Source: Stutzerimonas stutzeri (GTDB lineage: Bacteria > Pseudomonadota > Gammaproteobacteria > Pseudomonadales > Pseudomonadaceae). From it: a stretch of 64,000 nt of DNA. This document shows positions 25,121 to 33,186 of this stretch, one piece after another (the first letter of the stretch is position 1; each line of letters opens with the position of its first letter). A program made the translations under genes and the position numbers. Location of the stretch: positions 4,418,001-4,482,000 of the forward strand of contig NZ_CP046902.1 in the NCBI RefSeq assembly GCF_009789555.1, in the 5' to 3' direction. The notes below the pieces were generated by a model. That model ran no database searches, was not told the origin of the DNA, and was given only the letters and a program-made list of their open reading frames with translations.

Positions 25121-26137
25121 ATGCCTTCTCTCGAACAGGCGCTGCACGCTGCCTACCGCCACCGCGAGTCTCTGCTGGCCCAACTGCACGCCCAGAAGAC
25201 CGACTGCTATCGACTCTTCCATGGTAGCCAGGAAGGCGCGCCAGGCCTGACGGCCGATCGTTATGGCCCGCTGTTGCTGGTGCAGAGCTTTCATCAGTCC
25301 CTTGAACGTGGCGCGTTGCTGGCGCTGCACGAACAGCTGTGTACACACCTCGGCGAACCCTTGCTACTGGTGTACAACGACCGGTCCCAAGGCAATTCGC
25401 GTATCGATCGAAACGATTCGGTGTATCGCGCCGACCCAGCGGGGCTGGAAGATCAGGTTGGCCGGGAATGGGGTCTCAACTACCGCGTCCGTGCGCGCCA
25501 CAGCGGCCAGGACCCGCTGTTGTTTCTCGACCTGCGCAACACGCGCGGCTGGATCAAGGCCAACAGCGCCGGCAAGTCGGTGCTCAACCTGTTTGCCTAC
25601 ACGTGCGGGGTCGGTCTCTGCGCAGCCGCGGGCGGCGCGCGCGAAGTGTGCAACCTGGACTTCGCCGAAAGCAACCTGGCGGTCGGTCAGGAAAATGCCG
25701 CGCTCAATCCCTCGCTGGCGCCGATGCAGTTCATCCAGTCCGATTATTTTCCGGCGATCCGGCAACTGGCCGGCCTGCCTGTCATGCAACGGCGCGGGCG
25801 GGCGCTGCCGGCGTATCCCGTCCTAGCGCCGAGACAGTTCGACCTGATCCTGCTCGATCCCCCGGCCTGGTCGAAAAGCGCATTCGGAACCGTCGATCTG
25901 CTGCGCGACTATCAAAGCCTGCTCAAACCTGCCCTGCTGGCCACGGCCGACGATGGCACGCTGGTCTGTTGTAACAACCTGGCGAAGGTCAGCCTGGAAG
26001 ACTGGCGCGAACAGGTCCTGCGCTGCGCGACGAAGGCGGGGCGCCCGGTGCGCGATTGCGAGGTCCTGTCGCCTGCCGAGGACTTTCCATCCATCGACGG
26101 GCGACCGCCGTTGAAGGTCCTCAGGCTGCAACTGTGA
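25121..26137 (+). CDS. class I SAM-dependent RNA methyltransferase, RlmI/RlmK-like
   Basis: 338 residues from the ATG at 25121. After an N-terminal region with TDCYRLFHGSQEGAPGLTAD (a shortened PUA-like or RNA-binding part) comes the Rossmann methyltransferase: NLFAYTCGVGLCAAAGGA (SAM-binding motif I), NLDFAESNLAVGQENAALN and the catalytic-region motif LILLDPPAWSKS. This arrangement matches the family of 23S rRNA cytosine-C5/guanine methyltransferases RlmI/RlmK, but the canonical PUA domain is not evident, so the target base is uncertain. It follows the thiolase closely and may share its transcript. Confidence 0.78.
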   Translation: MPSLEQALHAAYRHRESLLAQLHAQKTDCYRLFHGSQEGAPGLTADRYGPLLLVQSFHQSLERGALLALHEQLCTHLGEPLLLVYNDRSQGNSRIDRNDSVYRADPAGLEDQVGREWGLNYRVRARHSGQDPLLFLDLRNTRGWIKANSAGKSVLNLFAYTCGVGLCAAAGGAREVCNLDFAESNLAVGQENAALNPSLAPMQFIQSDYFPAIRQLAGLPVMQRRGRALPAYPVLAPRQFDLILLDPPAWSKSAFGTVDLLRDYQSLLKPALLATADDGTLVCCNNLAKVSLEDWREQVLRCATKAGRPVRDCEVLSPAEDFPSIDGRPPLKVLRLQL

Positions 26138-26186
26138 CGCAGCCAAGCAGCAACACCTTAGAAGAACGCGCGTGTCATGCCATACT

Positions 26187-26207
26187 CCAGGCGAGCCCAT
26201 CGCCTGG
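26187..26207 (+). promoter_or_regulatory. perfect inverted repeat before the DUF748 gene
   Basis: CCAGGCGA (26187-26194) and TCGCCTGG (26200-26207) around 5 bp, 13 bp before the DUF748 ATG. As RNA it would fold across the place where a ribosome site is expected; as DNA it could be an operator. No Shine-Dalgarno is seen. Confidence 0.4.
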
Positions 26208-26220
26208 AATGTAGATCCGC

Positions 26221-29157
26221 ATGCCCAACGGAATGAAGCGCGCGCTCGTCGGCCTGATGACCGCATTGGTTTGCTACTGCCTGCTCGGCTTCCTGATACT
26301 GCCCGGCATCGCCCAGCGTGTCGTCAATCAGCAGCTGGTCCAGTACGCCACCGTACCGGCCCGTCTGGAACGCATCGAATTCAACCCGTTCAGCCTCGAA
26401 CTGACGCTGTTCGGCTTGCGCCTCGGCGAGGCCGATCAGCCGCAGCTGGGCTTCGAGCGCCTCTACCTCGACCTGGCATGGAGCAGCCTCTGGCGCCGCG
26501 CGCTGCAGATTGACGACATCGAGCTGGTTCAGTTGCACAGCGAAGTCGTGTTCGACCAGGACGGCGTGCTCAACCTGACACAGCTGTTCGATATCCCCGC
26601 ATCCGACGAGCAGGCGCAGGACGCTGAGCAAGAGCCCTTCGCGCTGCGCATCGGCCGGCTAAAACTGGTGGAAGGCTCGGTCCGCTTCGCCGACCAGCGG
26701 CCCGACGAGCCTATCGATTTCTTGCTCGATTCACTGAACTTCGAGTTGCTGAACTTCGCCACCCGCTCGGATGACGCGGCCGATGCGGTACTGGTCGCAA
26801 CCGGTCCCAGCGGCGCCCGGGTAGACTGGACCGGGCAGATCAACCTGACGCCCATCAGCTCGTCCGGCCAGTTGAAGATCAGCAACCTGATGCTGAAAGA
26901 TTTCTGGGCCTACGCGCAGGACGCCGTACCCCTGCGCCTGCACGAAGGCCGGCTGAGTTTCGCCAGCGACTATCGGCTCGATCTTGCCCAGCGCACCGAG
27001 CTTCAACTGAGCAATCTCAGCGCGCAACTGGCGCCCCTTGCGCTCGACACTCCGCAAGGACAACCGCTGGTGCGCCTGGAGAACCTTGAGATCAGCCAAA
27101 CCTCGCTAGACCTGGCCAGGCAACAGGTGGTGATCGGTACGCTGCGCAGCCGTGCGCTGGAGACCTGGGTAACTCGCGAGGCAGATGGCGAGCTGAACTG
27201 GCTGAAGCTGTTGGCACCGTCTGCGGCCGCTGAGTCCAGCCAAGGTCCCGAATCGGAAGACAACGCAGGACCGACCCCATCGACCGAGTCGAAAGAGAGC
27301 ACCGCGGCAAACCAGAGCCCCTGGCAGGTTCTGCTGCGCGATGCGCAGCTGCGCGACTATCGAATTCATTTGAATGACCGCGTACCCGAGGGTGGCGTCG
27401 CGCTGGAGCTGGGTCCGCTGAATCTCGACGTGTCCGACTTCGACAGCCTGGGCGCCTCGCCTTTCGGTCTGGCGCTGAACACCGGAGTCGGCAATCAGGG
27501 CGCGCTGAAGGCCACTGGGCAGTTGCAACTTCAACCGGCTACGGGGCGACTGGAAATCACTACACAGGACATCGATCTGCGCCTTGCCCAGGCCTACCTG
27601 ACGCCATTCGCCCATCTCGAATTACGCAGCGGGATGCTCGCAAGTCAGCTCGAATTCGAGCTCACCGGCACTGACCCACTGGCATTCAATCTGGGCGGAG
27701 CGGCCGAAGTCACCCAGCTGCACACGCTCGACACCATCAAGAACCGCGACTTCGTCAAATGGCAGCGACTGCACCTGGGCGGCCTGGATTACCAGCACCC
27801 TCGGCAGTTGCAGATCGAGCACATCGACCTGGTCCAGCCCTATGCGCGCTTCATCATCAACCCAGACCTCACCACCAATATCAACGACCTGCTGGTGGCG
27901 CCATCAACGCCAGCCGAACAGGCTGCCGCTCCAGCGGCGACGGAACAGGCGGAGCCGATGGCCATCCGTATCGGCGGCATCGCGATAGACACCGGTTCGG
28001 CCAATTTCTCCGATCTGAGCTTGCGCCCGCCCTTCATCACCGCGGTGCAAGAACTGAATGGCCAGATCGGGACGATCGACAACCGGGCCCAGCAGCCGGC
28101 CACGGTCGATGTGCAAGGCAAGGTCGACCGCTACGCACCGGTCAGTATCAAGGGCAACCTGACGCCCTTCGATCCACTGCAAAGCCTCGATATCGCCACG
28201 CGCTTTCGGCAGGTGGAACTCACCACGCTTTCGCCCTACTCCGGCAAGTTCGCTGGCTACCGTATTCGCAAGGGCCGGCTCGACCTCGACTTGCACTACC
28301 GCATCCAGCAAGGCCAGTTGAATGCGCAGAATAAAGTCGTGCTGCAGCAACTACAGCTCGGCGAGAAAGTGGACAGTCCCGAAGCGGTCGATCTCCCTGT
28401 GCGACTCGCCGTTGCGTTGTTGAAAGACACACGCGGCACCATCTCGCTCGAACTACCGGTACAGGGCAACCTCAACAACCCTCAGTTCAGTGTCATGCCG
28501 ATCGTCTGGCAAACGCTGCGCAACCTCGTCGCGCGTGCGGTCCAGGCGCCGTTCAAGTTTCTCGCCGGCCTGGCCGGCGGCGAGCAGAGCGACCTTAGCC
28601 AGGTCCTGTTCGCCCCGGGCAGCAGCGAGCTGGATGAGCAGGCACGGGGCAACCTCGCGAAGCTGGCAGAGGCGCTAAAGGAACGGCCTGTGCTGCGTCT
28701 GGAGGTTGAGGGACAGAGTTCTCCGCAAGCTGACGGCCCCTTGCTGGCCGAGCAATGGTTGCAACGCGAATTTCAGGAAACCTGGTACAAGGTGCTGCAG
28801 CGCCGAGGCGATAAGGTACCCGCCGATCCAGGGCTGCTCGAAATCGGCGAGGAGGAAAAATCCGCCATGCTCGAAGGCATTTACCGCAGCCGGCTCGGGC
28901 AGCAGCCACCGGCTCAATGGACCGAGCTGGACGAGCAGGCGCGCAGCAAGCGGATGCGCGATGCCGTGCTGGCCAGCCGCGCGGATAGCACGGCCCTGCT
29001 GCGCAACCTGAGCCGCGCCCGTGCCGCCTCGATCAAGGACTACCTGGTAGACCAGGGTGGCCTGAGCGATTCGCGGGTCTATCTGCTGGACACCGGTATC
29101 GCCCAGAGCGAGCAAGCGGGACAGATTCCGACTTCACTGCATCTGGGGACCGAGTGA
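26221..29157 (+). CDS. DUF748 (AsmA-like) large envelope protein
   Basis: 978 residues. An N-terminal membrane anchor (about residues 8-33, LVGLMTALVCYCLLGFLILP) is followed by long repetitive beta-rich periplasmic segments with the AsmA-like pattern, for example LERIEFNPFSLELTLFGLRL near 45-64 and TVDVQGKVDRYAPVSIKGNL near 635. The DUF748 C-terminal block with LPVRLAVALLKDTRGTISLELP follows. The last part contains VLFAPGSSELDEQARGNLAK, which resembles an OmpA-like peptidoglycan-binding stretch. AsmA-clan proteins form grooves that carry phospholipids between membranes, so lipid transport or outer-membrane maintenance is the likely theme. Two DUF2845 genes follow immediately. Confidence 0.85.
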   Translation: MPNGMKRALVGLMTALVCYCLLGFLILPGIAQRVVNQQLVQYATVPARLERIEFNPFSLELTLFGLRLGEADQPQLGFERLYLDLAWSSLWRRALQIDDIELVQLHSEVVFDQDGVLNLTQLFDIPASDEQAQDAEQEPFALRIGRLKLVEGSVRFADQRPDEPIDFLLDSLNFELLNFATRSDDAADAVLVATGPSGARVDWTGQINLTPISSSGQLKISNLMLKDFWAYAQDAVPLRLHEGRLSFASDYRLDLAQRTELQLSNLSAQLAPLALDTPQGQPLVRLENLEISQTSLDLARQQVVIGTLRSRALETWVTREADGELNWLKLLAPSAAAESSQGPESEDNAGPTPSTESKESTAANQSPWQVLLRDAQLRDYRIHLNDRVPEGGVALELGPLNLDVSDFDSLGASPFGLALNTGVGNQGALKATGQLQLQPATGRLEITTQDIDLRLAQAYLTPFAHLELRSGMLASQLEFELTGTDPLAFNLGGAAEVTQLHTLDTIKNRDFVKWQRLHLGGLDYQHPRQLQIEHIDLVQPYARFIINPDLTTNINDLLVAPSTPAEQAAAPAATEQAEPMAIRIGGIAIDTGSANFSDLSLRPPFITAVQELNGQIGTIDNRAQQPATVDVQGKVDRYAPVSIKGNLTPFDPLQSLDIATRFRQVELTTLSPYSGKFAGYRIRKGRLDLDLHYRIQQGQLNAQNKVVLQQLQLGEKVDSPEAVDLPVRLAVALLKDTRGTISLELPVQGNLNNPQFSVMPIVWQTLRNLVARAVQAPFKFLAGLAGGEQSDLSQVLFAPGSSELDEQARGNLAKLAEALKERPVLRLEVEGQSSPQADGPLLAEQWLQREFQETWYKVLQRRGDKVPADPGLLEIGEEEKSAMLEGIYRSRLGQQPPAQWTELDEQARSKRMRDAVLASRADSTALLRNLSRARAASIKDYLVDQGGLSDSRVYLLDTGIAQSEQAGQIPTSLHLGTE

Positions 29158-29457
29158 ATGCCTGCCCGGCCTCATCACGTCCTGCTGTGGGTGTTGATCG
29201 TTGCCGCGCCCCTGTCCCGGGCCGACACGCTACGCTGCGGCAGCCAACTGATCAGCACCGGCGAGCGCTCATTCGAGGTCGAACGCAAGTGTGGAGCGCC
29301 GGTGCAGCGCGATCTCGTCGGTTACACGCTGGGCCCCTACGCTAGGCAGGAACGGGTGATAGAGGAATGGATTTACGGGCCCGATAACGGCATGCTCAAC
29401 ATTCTCACCTTCGAAGGCAATCGCCTGATACGCATCGAGTCTCGCCGCGCCCATTGA
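29158..29457 (+). CDS. DUF2845 small exported protein, copy 1
   Basis: 99 residues. Signal peptide about 1-22 (HHVLLWVLIVAAPLSRAD), then DTLRCGSQLISTGE and KCGAP, giving two Cys that could form a disulfide. An IEEWIYGPDNGMLNILTFEGNRL core typical of DUF2845 follows. The ATG follows the DUF748 stop directly, so expression is coupled. Function is unknown; periplasmic location is inferred from the signal and the paired cysteines. A second, clearly related copy starts 17 bp later. Confidence 0.82.
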   Translation: MPARPHHVLLWVLIVAAPLSRADTLRCGSQLISTGERSFEVERKCGAPVQRDLVGYTLGPYARQERVIEEWIYGPDNGMLNILTFEGNRLIRIESRRAH

Positions 29458-29474
29458 CCGGATAAGGATTTCTC

Positions 29475-29783
29475 ATGCCGCTCGCCGCTCCCCTGCTCTT
29501 GCTCAGCCTGCTTGCGTTCGCCTGCAGTGCCCAAGCCTCTTCCACCCATCGCTGTGGTAGCGCGCTGGTCAGCCTCGACGCGTCGACTGGCGAAGTCCGA
29601 AGCAAATGCGGCGAGCCCGCCAGCGCCTCGCTGGTGGGCTACAAGGAAGTCGTCGACGATCACGGTTATCGCCATGAAGTTCAAATCGAGGAGTGGGTCT
29701 ATGGGCCGACCAGCGGGATGTATTACTTCCTGCGCTTCGAAGGGAATCGACTGCGGCAGATCGATAGCCAACGCGGCCGTTGA
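29475..29783 (+). CDS. DUF2845 small exported protein, copy 2
   Basis: 102 residues with a signal peptide (about 1-21, cleavage after AQA) and the same layout as copy 1: STHRCGSALVSLD, SKCGEPA, IEEWVYGPTSGMYYFLRFEGNRL. The two copies share the EEW(I/V)YGP and FEGNRL blocks but have drifted elsewhere, so the duplication is old. An AAGGA ribosome site precedes its ATG. A terminator ends the unit at 29791. Confidence 0.82.
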   Translation: MPLAAPLLLLSLLAFACSAQASSTHRCGSALVSLDASTGEVRSKCGEPASASLVGYKEVVDDHGYRHEVQIEEWVYGPTSGMYYFLRFEGNRLRQIDSQRGR

Positions 29784-29790
29784 AAAACGA

Positions 29791-29816
29791 AAACCCCGCA
29801 CGGGGCGGGGTTTCGT
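29791..29816. terminator. bidirectional terminator between the DUF2845 pair and the BON gene
   Basis: AAACCCCGC (29791-29799) pairs with GCGGGGTTT (29805-29813). T-rich on the plus strand and, through the upstream A-run, also on the minus strand, so it can serve both convergent transcripts. Confidence 0.85.
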
Positions 29817-29843
29817 GTGTGCCCAAGGGGCGACCGGCTTGAT

Positions 29844-30218
29844 TTAGTCGGCGGCTTTCAGGCCGTCCGCAGCCACGTCACGCACACCTTCGATGGACTT
29901 GGCCTTGTTGATTGCAGCTTCACGCTCGGCCTCGGTGGCGACCGTGCCGGACAGCGAGACAACGCCGTCCTTGGTTTCAACTTCGATATCCATGCCAGGG
30001 GTGGCGTCTTCAGCCAGCAGGGAGGATTTCACCTTGGTGGTGATCCAGGTATCGGAGGTGGCGTCGCCGGCCTTTTCCACGGTGTCGCTGGCTGCCAACA
30101 TGACGGTATCAGCCTTATCCAGTGCTGGAGTGGTGTCGGCGAAAGCGGCACCTGCCAGAGGCAAGCTCAATGCAACGGCAGCGGCAGCAGCGGTAAGAGA
30201 GTTCTGGATCATGTTCAT
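29844..30218 (-). CDS. periplasmic BON-domain protein (OsmY-like)
   Basis: 124 residues from the ATG at 30218 (MNMIQNSLTAAAAAVALSLP), with an AGGAG ribosome site; the frame is open further upstream but without one. A signal peptide with cleavage near AFA-DTT is followed by one BON domain (about 58-120: TWITTKVKSSLLAEDATPG, EVETKDGVVSLSGTVATEAE, AKSIEGVRDV). BON proteins attach to membranes or phospholipid and respond to osmotic and envelope stress. A sigma-54-type promoter lies about 70-80 bp upstream. The pnp gene follows on the same strand behind its own terminator. Confidence 0.85.
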   Translation of the reverse strand: MNMIQNSLTAAAAAVALSLPLAGAAFADTTPALDKADTVMLAASDTVEKAGDATSDTWITTKVKSSLLAEDATPGMDIEVETKDGVVSLSGTVATEAEREAAINKAKSIEGVRDVAADGLKAAD

Positions 30219-30285
30219 AGTGGCACTCCTGTTTTTCTTCAGATATCTGTGGCATCTATTCCGACCACAGCTCACGAAGAATGTC

Positions 30286-30300
30286 GCAAGCGACATGCCA
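30286..30300 (-). promoter_or_regulatory. candidate sigma-54 promoter of the BON gene
   Basis: On the minus strand TGGCATG-N4-TTGCG, with GG and GC separated by exactly 10 bases. The predicted start is near 30274, giving a leader of about 56 nt. The site overlaps a perfect ATGTCGC-AA-GCGACAT palindrome (30281-30296). Confidence 0.55.
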
Positions 30301-30441
30301 CTTTTGGTCTTATAGAAAAGACATATAAATCAATCACTTGTGATTTTGCAGTAGCTTAACGCCACTAGCACACTGCATGTTTGGCCTCAGCGAAGCGTGC
30401 AAGTTGCAATCAAATTACCGCTTGATAGGCCCTTAGAAATG

Positions 30442-30468
30442 AAAAAAGGACCCCGAAGGGTCCTTTTT
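30442..30468 (-). terminator. terminator of the rimP-to-pnp operon
   Basis: On the minus strand AAAAAGGACCC, loop TTCG, GGGTCCTTTTT, followed by more T. It lies 19 bp after the pnp stop. Confidence 0.93.
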
Positions 30469-30486
30469 CTGATGCCGCTGTTGCGC

Positions 30487-32592
30487 TTACGCGCCAGAAG
30501 CTTCAGCCGCCGCCACGTCTTTGATGGACAGCTTGATACGGCCGCGGTTGTCCACGTCCAGCACCAGCACCTTCACTTCCTGGCCTTCCTTGAGGACGTC
30601 GGTGACCTTCTCCACACGCTGATCACTCAGCATGGAGATGTGTACCAGACCGTCCTTGCCGGGCAGGATGTTGACGAAGGCACCGAAGTCAACGATGCGC
30701 TCGACCTTGCCAACGTAGATCTTGCCAATCTCGGCCTCGGCCGTGATGCCCAGCACGCGCTGCTTGGCAGCCTCGGCAGCTTCCTTGGTCTCACCGAAGA
30801 TTTTGATCGAGCCATCGTCTTCGATATCGATCGAAGCCTTGGTTTCTTCACAGATGCTGCGGATGGTGGCGCCACCCTTGCCGATCACGTCGCGGATCTT
30901 GTCCTGATCGATCTTCATCGCGATCATCGTCGGGGCGTTGGCCGACAGCTCGGTACGCGACTGAGCGATTACCTGGTTCATCTGACCGAGAATGTTCAGG
31001 CGCGCTTCCAGTGCCTGGCCCAGCGCGATTTCCATGATCTCTTCGGTAATGCCCTGGATCTTGATGTCCATCTGCAGCGCGGTAACGCCCTTGGCGGTAC
31101 CCGCGACCTTGAAGTCCATGTCGCCCAGGTGATCTTCGTCACCGAGGATATCGGTCAGTACAGCGAACTTTTCGCCTTCCTTGACCAAGCCCATAGCGAT
31201 ACCGGCGACCGGCGCCTTCATCGGCACACCGGCGTCCATCAGCGCCAGAGAGGCACCACAGACCGAGGCCATCGAGCTGGAGCCATTGGACTCGGTGATT
31301 TCCGACACGACGCGGATGGTGTACGGGAATTCGTCAGCGCTCGGCAGCATGGCGGCAACGGAACGACGGGCCAGACGGCCGTGACCGATTTCGCGGCGGC
31401 CGGTGGCGCCCATGCGACCACACTCGCCCACCGAGTACGGCGGGAAGTTGTAGTGCAGCATGAAGGGGTCTTTCTTCTCGCCTTCAAGGGTATCGAGCAG
31501 CTGTGCGTCGCGCGCGGTACCGAGGGTGGCAACCACCAGAGCCTGGGTTTCGCCACGGGTGAACAGCGCCGAACCGTGAGTCTTGTCGAGTACACCGACT
31601 TCGATGTTCAGGCCGCGTACAGTGCGGGTGTCACGGCCGTCGATACGCGGCTTGCCGTTGACGATGTTCTCGCGGACGGTGCGGTATTCGATTTCGCCGA
31701 AAGCGTCTTTGACTTCAGCGGCGGACGGCTGACCTTCCTCGCCGGAGAACTTGGCGACGATCTGGTCACGCAACTCGCCCAGGCGGGCGTAGCGGTCCTG
31801 CTTGATGATGATGGTGTAGGCCTGGGAGATGGCCTCGCCGAACTCGCTACGAATCGCATCGAGCAGCTGAGTGTTTTCCGCCTTGGGCTGCCAGTCCCAG
31901 GTTGGCTTGGCCGCTTCGGCAGCCAGCTCGGTAACCGCCTGGATCACCGCCTGGAATTCATCATGGGCGAACAGTACGGCGCCCAGCATCTGGTCTTCGG
32001 TCAGCTCTTTGGCTTCGGATTCGACCATCAGCACGGCATCTTTGGTACCGGCCACGACCATGTCCAGGCTCGACGCCTTGAGCTGCTCGTAGGTCGGGTT
32101 CAGCAGGTAGCCGGTTTCGGGATGGAAGGCGACGCGTGCGGCACCGATCGGGCCGTTGAACGGGATGCCCGAAATCGCCAGCGCGGCGGAGGTACCGATC
32201 ATCGCAGCGATGTCCGGATCGGTCTTCTTGCTGGTCGATACGACGGTACAGATGACCTGCACTTCGTTCTGGAAGCCTTCCGGGAACAGCGGGCGGATCG
32301 GGCGGTCGATCAGTCGCGAAGTCAGGGTTTCCTTTTCCGAAGGACGCGCTTCACGCTTGAAGAAGCCACCGGGGATCTTGCCGGCTGCGTAGGTTTTTTC
32401 CTGATAATGGACCGACAGGGGGAAAAAACCCTTGCTCGGATCAGCAGTCTTGGCACCGGTTACCGCGACCAGAACCGTGACGTCATCGTCAACGGAGACC
32501 AGTACAGCACCTGAGGCTTGACGGGCGATACGGCCTGTCTCGAGGGTTACGGTCGACTGACCGAACTGAAATTTCTTGATTACCGGGTTCAC
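30487..32592 (-). CDS. pnp: polyribonucleotide nucleotidyltransferase (PNPase)
   Basis: 701 residues from a GTG at 32592 (MNPVIKKFQFGQSTVTLETG), chosen because AGAAGGAACC is a good ribosome site just upstream and it matches the family start; the open frame continues without similarity. Two RNase PH domains (about 1-215 and 310-540), a KH domain with DVIGKGGATI near 560 and an S1 domain (IVDFGAFVNILPGKDGLVHIS) up to the C-terminus. It degrades RNA 3' to 5' with phosphate and is part of the degradosome. It is the last gene of the operon behind rpsO; in E. coli the leader is cut by RNase III and pnp represses itself. Confidence 0.96.
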   Translation of the reverse strand: MNPVIKKFQFGQSTVTLETGRIARQASGAVLVSVDDDVTVLVAVTGAKTADPSKGFFPLSVHYQEKTYAAGKIPGGFFKREARPSEKETLTSRLIDRPIRPLFPEGFQNEVQVICTVVSTSKKTDPDIAAMIGTSAALAISGIPFNGPIGAARVAFHPETGYLLNPTYEQLKASSLDMVVAGTKDAVLMVESEAKELTEDQMLGAVLFAHDEFQAVIQAVTELAAEAAKPTWDWQPKAENTQLLDAIRSEFGEAISQAYTIIIKQDRYARLGELRDQIVAKFSGEEGQPSAAEVKDAFGEIEYRTVRENIVNGKPRIDGRDTRTVRGLNIEVGVLDKTHGSALFTRGETQALVVATLGTARDAQLLDTLEGEKKDPFMLHYNFPPYSVGECGRMGATGRREIGHGRLARRSVAAMLPSADEFPYTIRVVSEITESNGSSSMASVCGASLALMDAGVPMKAPVAGIAMGLVKEGEKFAVLTDILGDEDHLGDMDFKVAGTAKGVTALQMDIKIQGITEEIMEIALGQALEARLNILGQMNQVIAQSRTELSANAPTMIAMKIDQDKIRDVIGKGGATIRSICEETKASIDIEDDGSIKIFGETKEAAEAAKQRVLGITAEAEIGKIYVGKVERIVDFGAFVNILPGKDGLVHISMLSDQRVEKVTDVLKEGQEVKVLVLDVDNRGRIKLSIKDVAAAEASGA

Positions 32593-32685
32593 GGTGGTTC
32601 CTTCTCTATGTTGCCTTGGGGGAAACTTTTCTACGCGCCGCCGCGGGCCATGCCTCACGCGGGACGCTTGTTGCGAATTCTTGGG

Positions 32686-32713
32686 CAGCGGCGGGAATCG
32701 AACCCGTACGCTG
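32686..32713 (-). other. hairpin with tRNA T-arm-like loop in the rpsO-pnp gap
   Basis: On the minus strand CAGCG, TA, CGGG, loop TTCGATT, CCCG, C, CGCTG. The inner stem plus 7-nt loop equals a tRNA T-arm. No D-arm, anticodon arm or matching acceptor strand is found, so it is not a tRNA gene. It lies in the pnp leader, where processing and autoregulation sites are expected. Confidence 0.6.
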
Positions 32714-32737
32714 TCCGAACGTGCTCCGCTGAAAGGC

Positions 32738-32773
32738 AAAAGCTGGAAGCAGGGTCGAACCCACTTCCAGCTT
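32738..32773 (-). terminator. terminator/attenuator after rpsO
   Basis: On the minus strand AAGCTGGAAG pairs with CTTCCAGCTT around an inner GGG-TTCGA-CCC hairpin, then TTTT. It should end part of the rpsO transcripts and let some continue into pnp. Confidence 0.8.
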
Positions 32774-32800
32774 CGGCATTCAGCTTCGCACACGCATCGC

Positions 32801-33070
32801 TTAGCGACGCAGACCCAGACGACCGATCAGGGTGCTGTAACGAGTAGTGTCCTTGCCCTTCAGGTAATCCAGCAGCTTACGACGCTGGTTGACCATACGG
32901 ATCAGGCCACGACGCGAGTGGTGGTCCTTGCCGTTGGCCTTGAAGTGACCTTGCAGCTTGTTGATGTTGGCGGTCAGCAGGGCAACCTGCACTTCCGGAG
33001 AACCGGTGTCGCCTTCAGCTTGCTTGTACTCGTTTACGATCTGGGATTTTTCTTCAACGCTAAGTGCCAT
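32801..33070 (-). CDS. rpsO: 30S ribosomal protein S15
   Basis: 89 residues, standard length: ALSVEEKSQIVNEYK, GDTGSPEVQVALLTANINKL, the RNA-binding block KDHHSRRGLIRMVNQRRKLLDYLK and RYSTLIGRLGLRR at the end. It binds 16S rRNA helices 20-22 in early platform assembly. A GGAGC ribosome site lies before the ATG. The 116-bp leader contains a CGGGA-TCCCG hairpin (33095-33108) that may be part of an S15 autoregulatory site, as in E. coli. Confidence 0.98.
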   Translation of the reverse strand: MALSVEEKSQIVNEYKQAEGDTGSPEVQVALLTANINKLQGHFKANGKDHHSRRGLIRMVNQRRKLLDYLKGKDTTRYSTLIGRLGLRR

Positions 33071-33186
33071 GATGGGCTCCTTCTATGAACAGGCCGGGAC
33101 GTATCCCGTGTTTTAAAAGAGGCGTGACCGTGCCTGCCGACAGCCATCCTCTGACGCGGCACACCATCGGGCGCACCGCGTATCGG

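Noticed and set aside
30397..32514. 705-codon plus-strand frame opposite pnp
   Set aside because: Shadow of pnp; it begins inside the pnp terminator region and shows no family features.
32680..32773. A tRNA gene or tRNA remnant marking an integrated element in the rpsO-pnp gap
   Set aside because: Only T-arm-like hairpins are present; no anticodon or D arm, no CCA-bearing acceptor stem, no integrase nearby. Kept as a hairpin observation instead.
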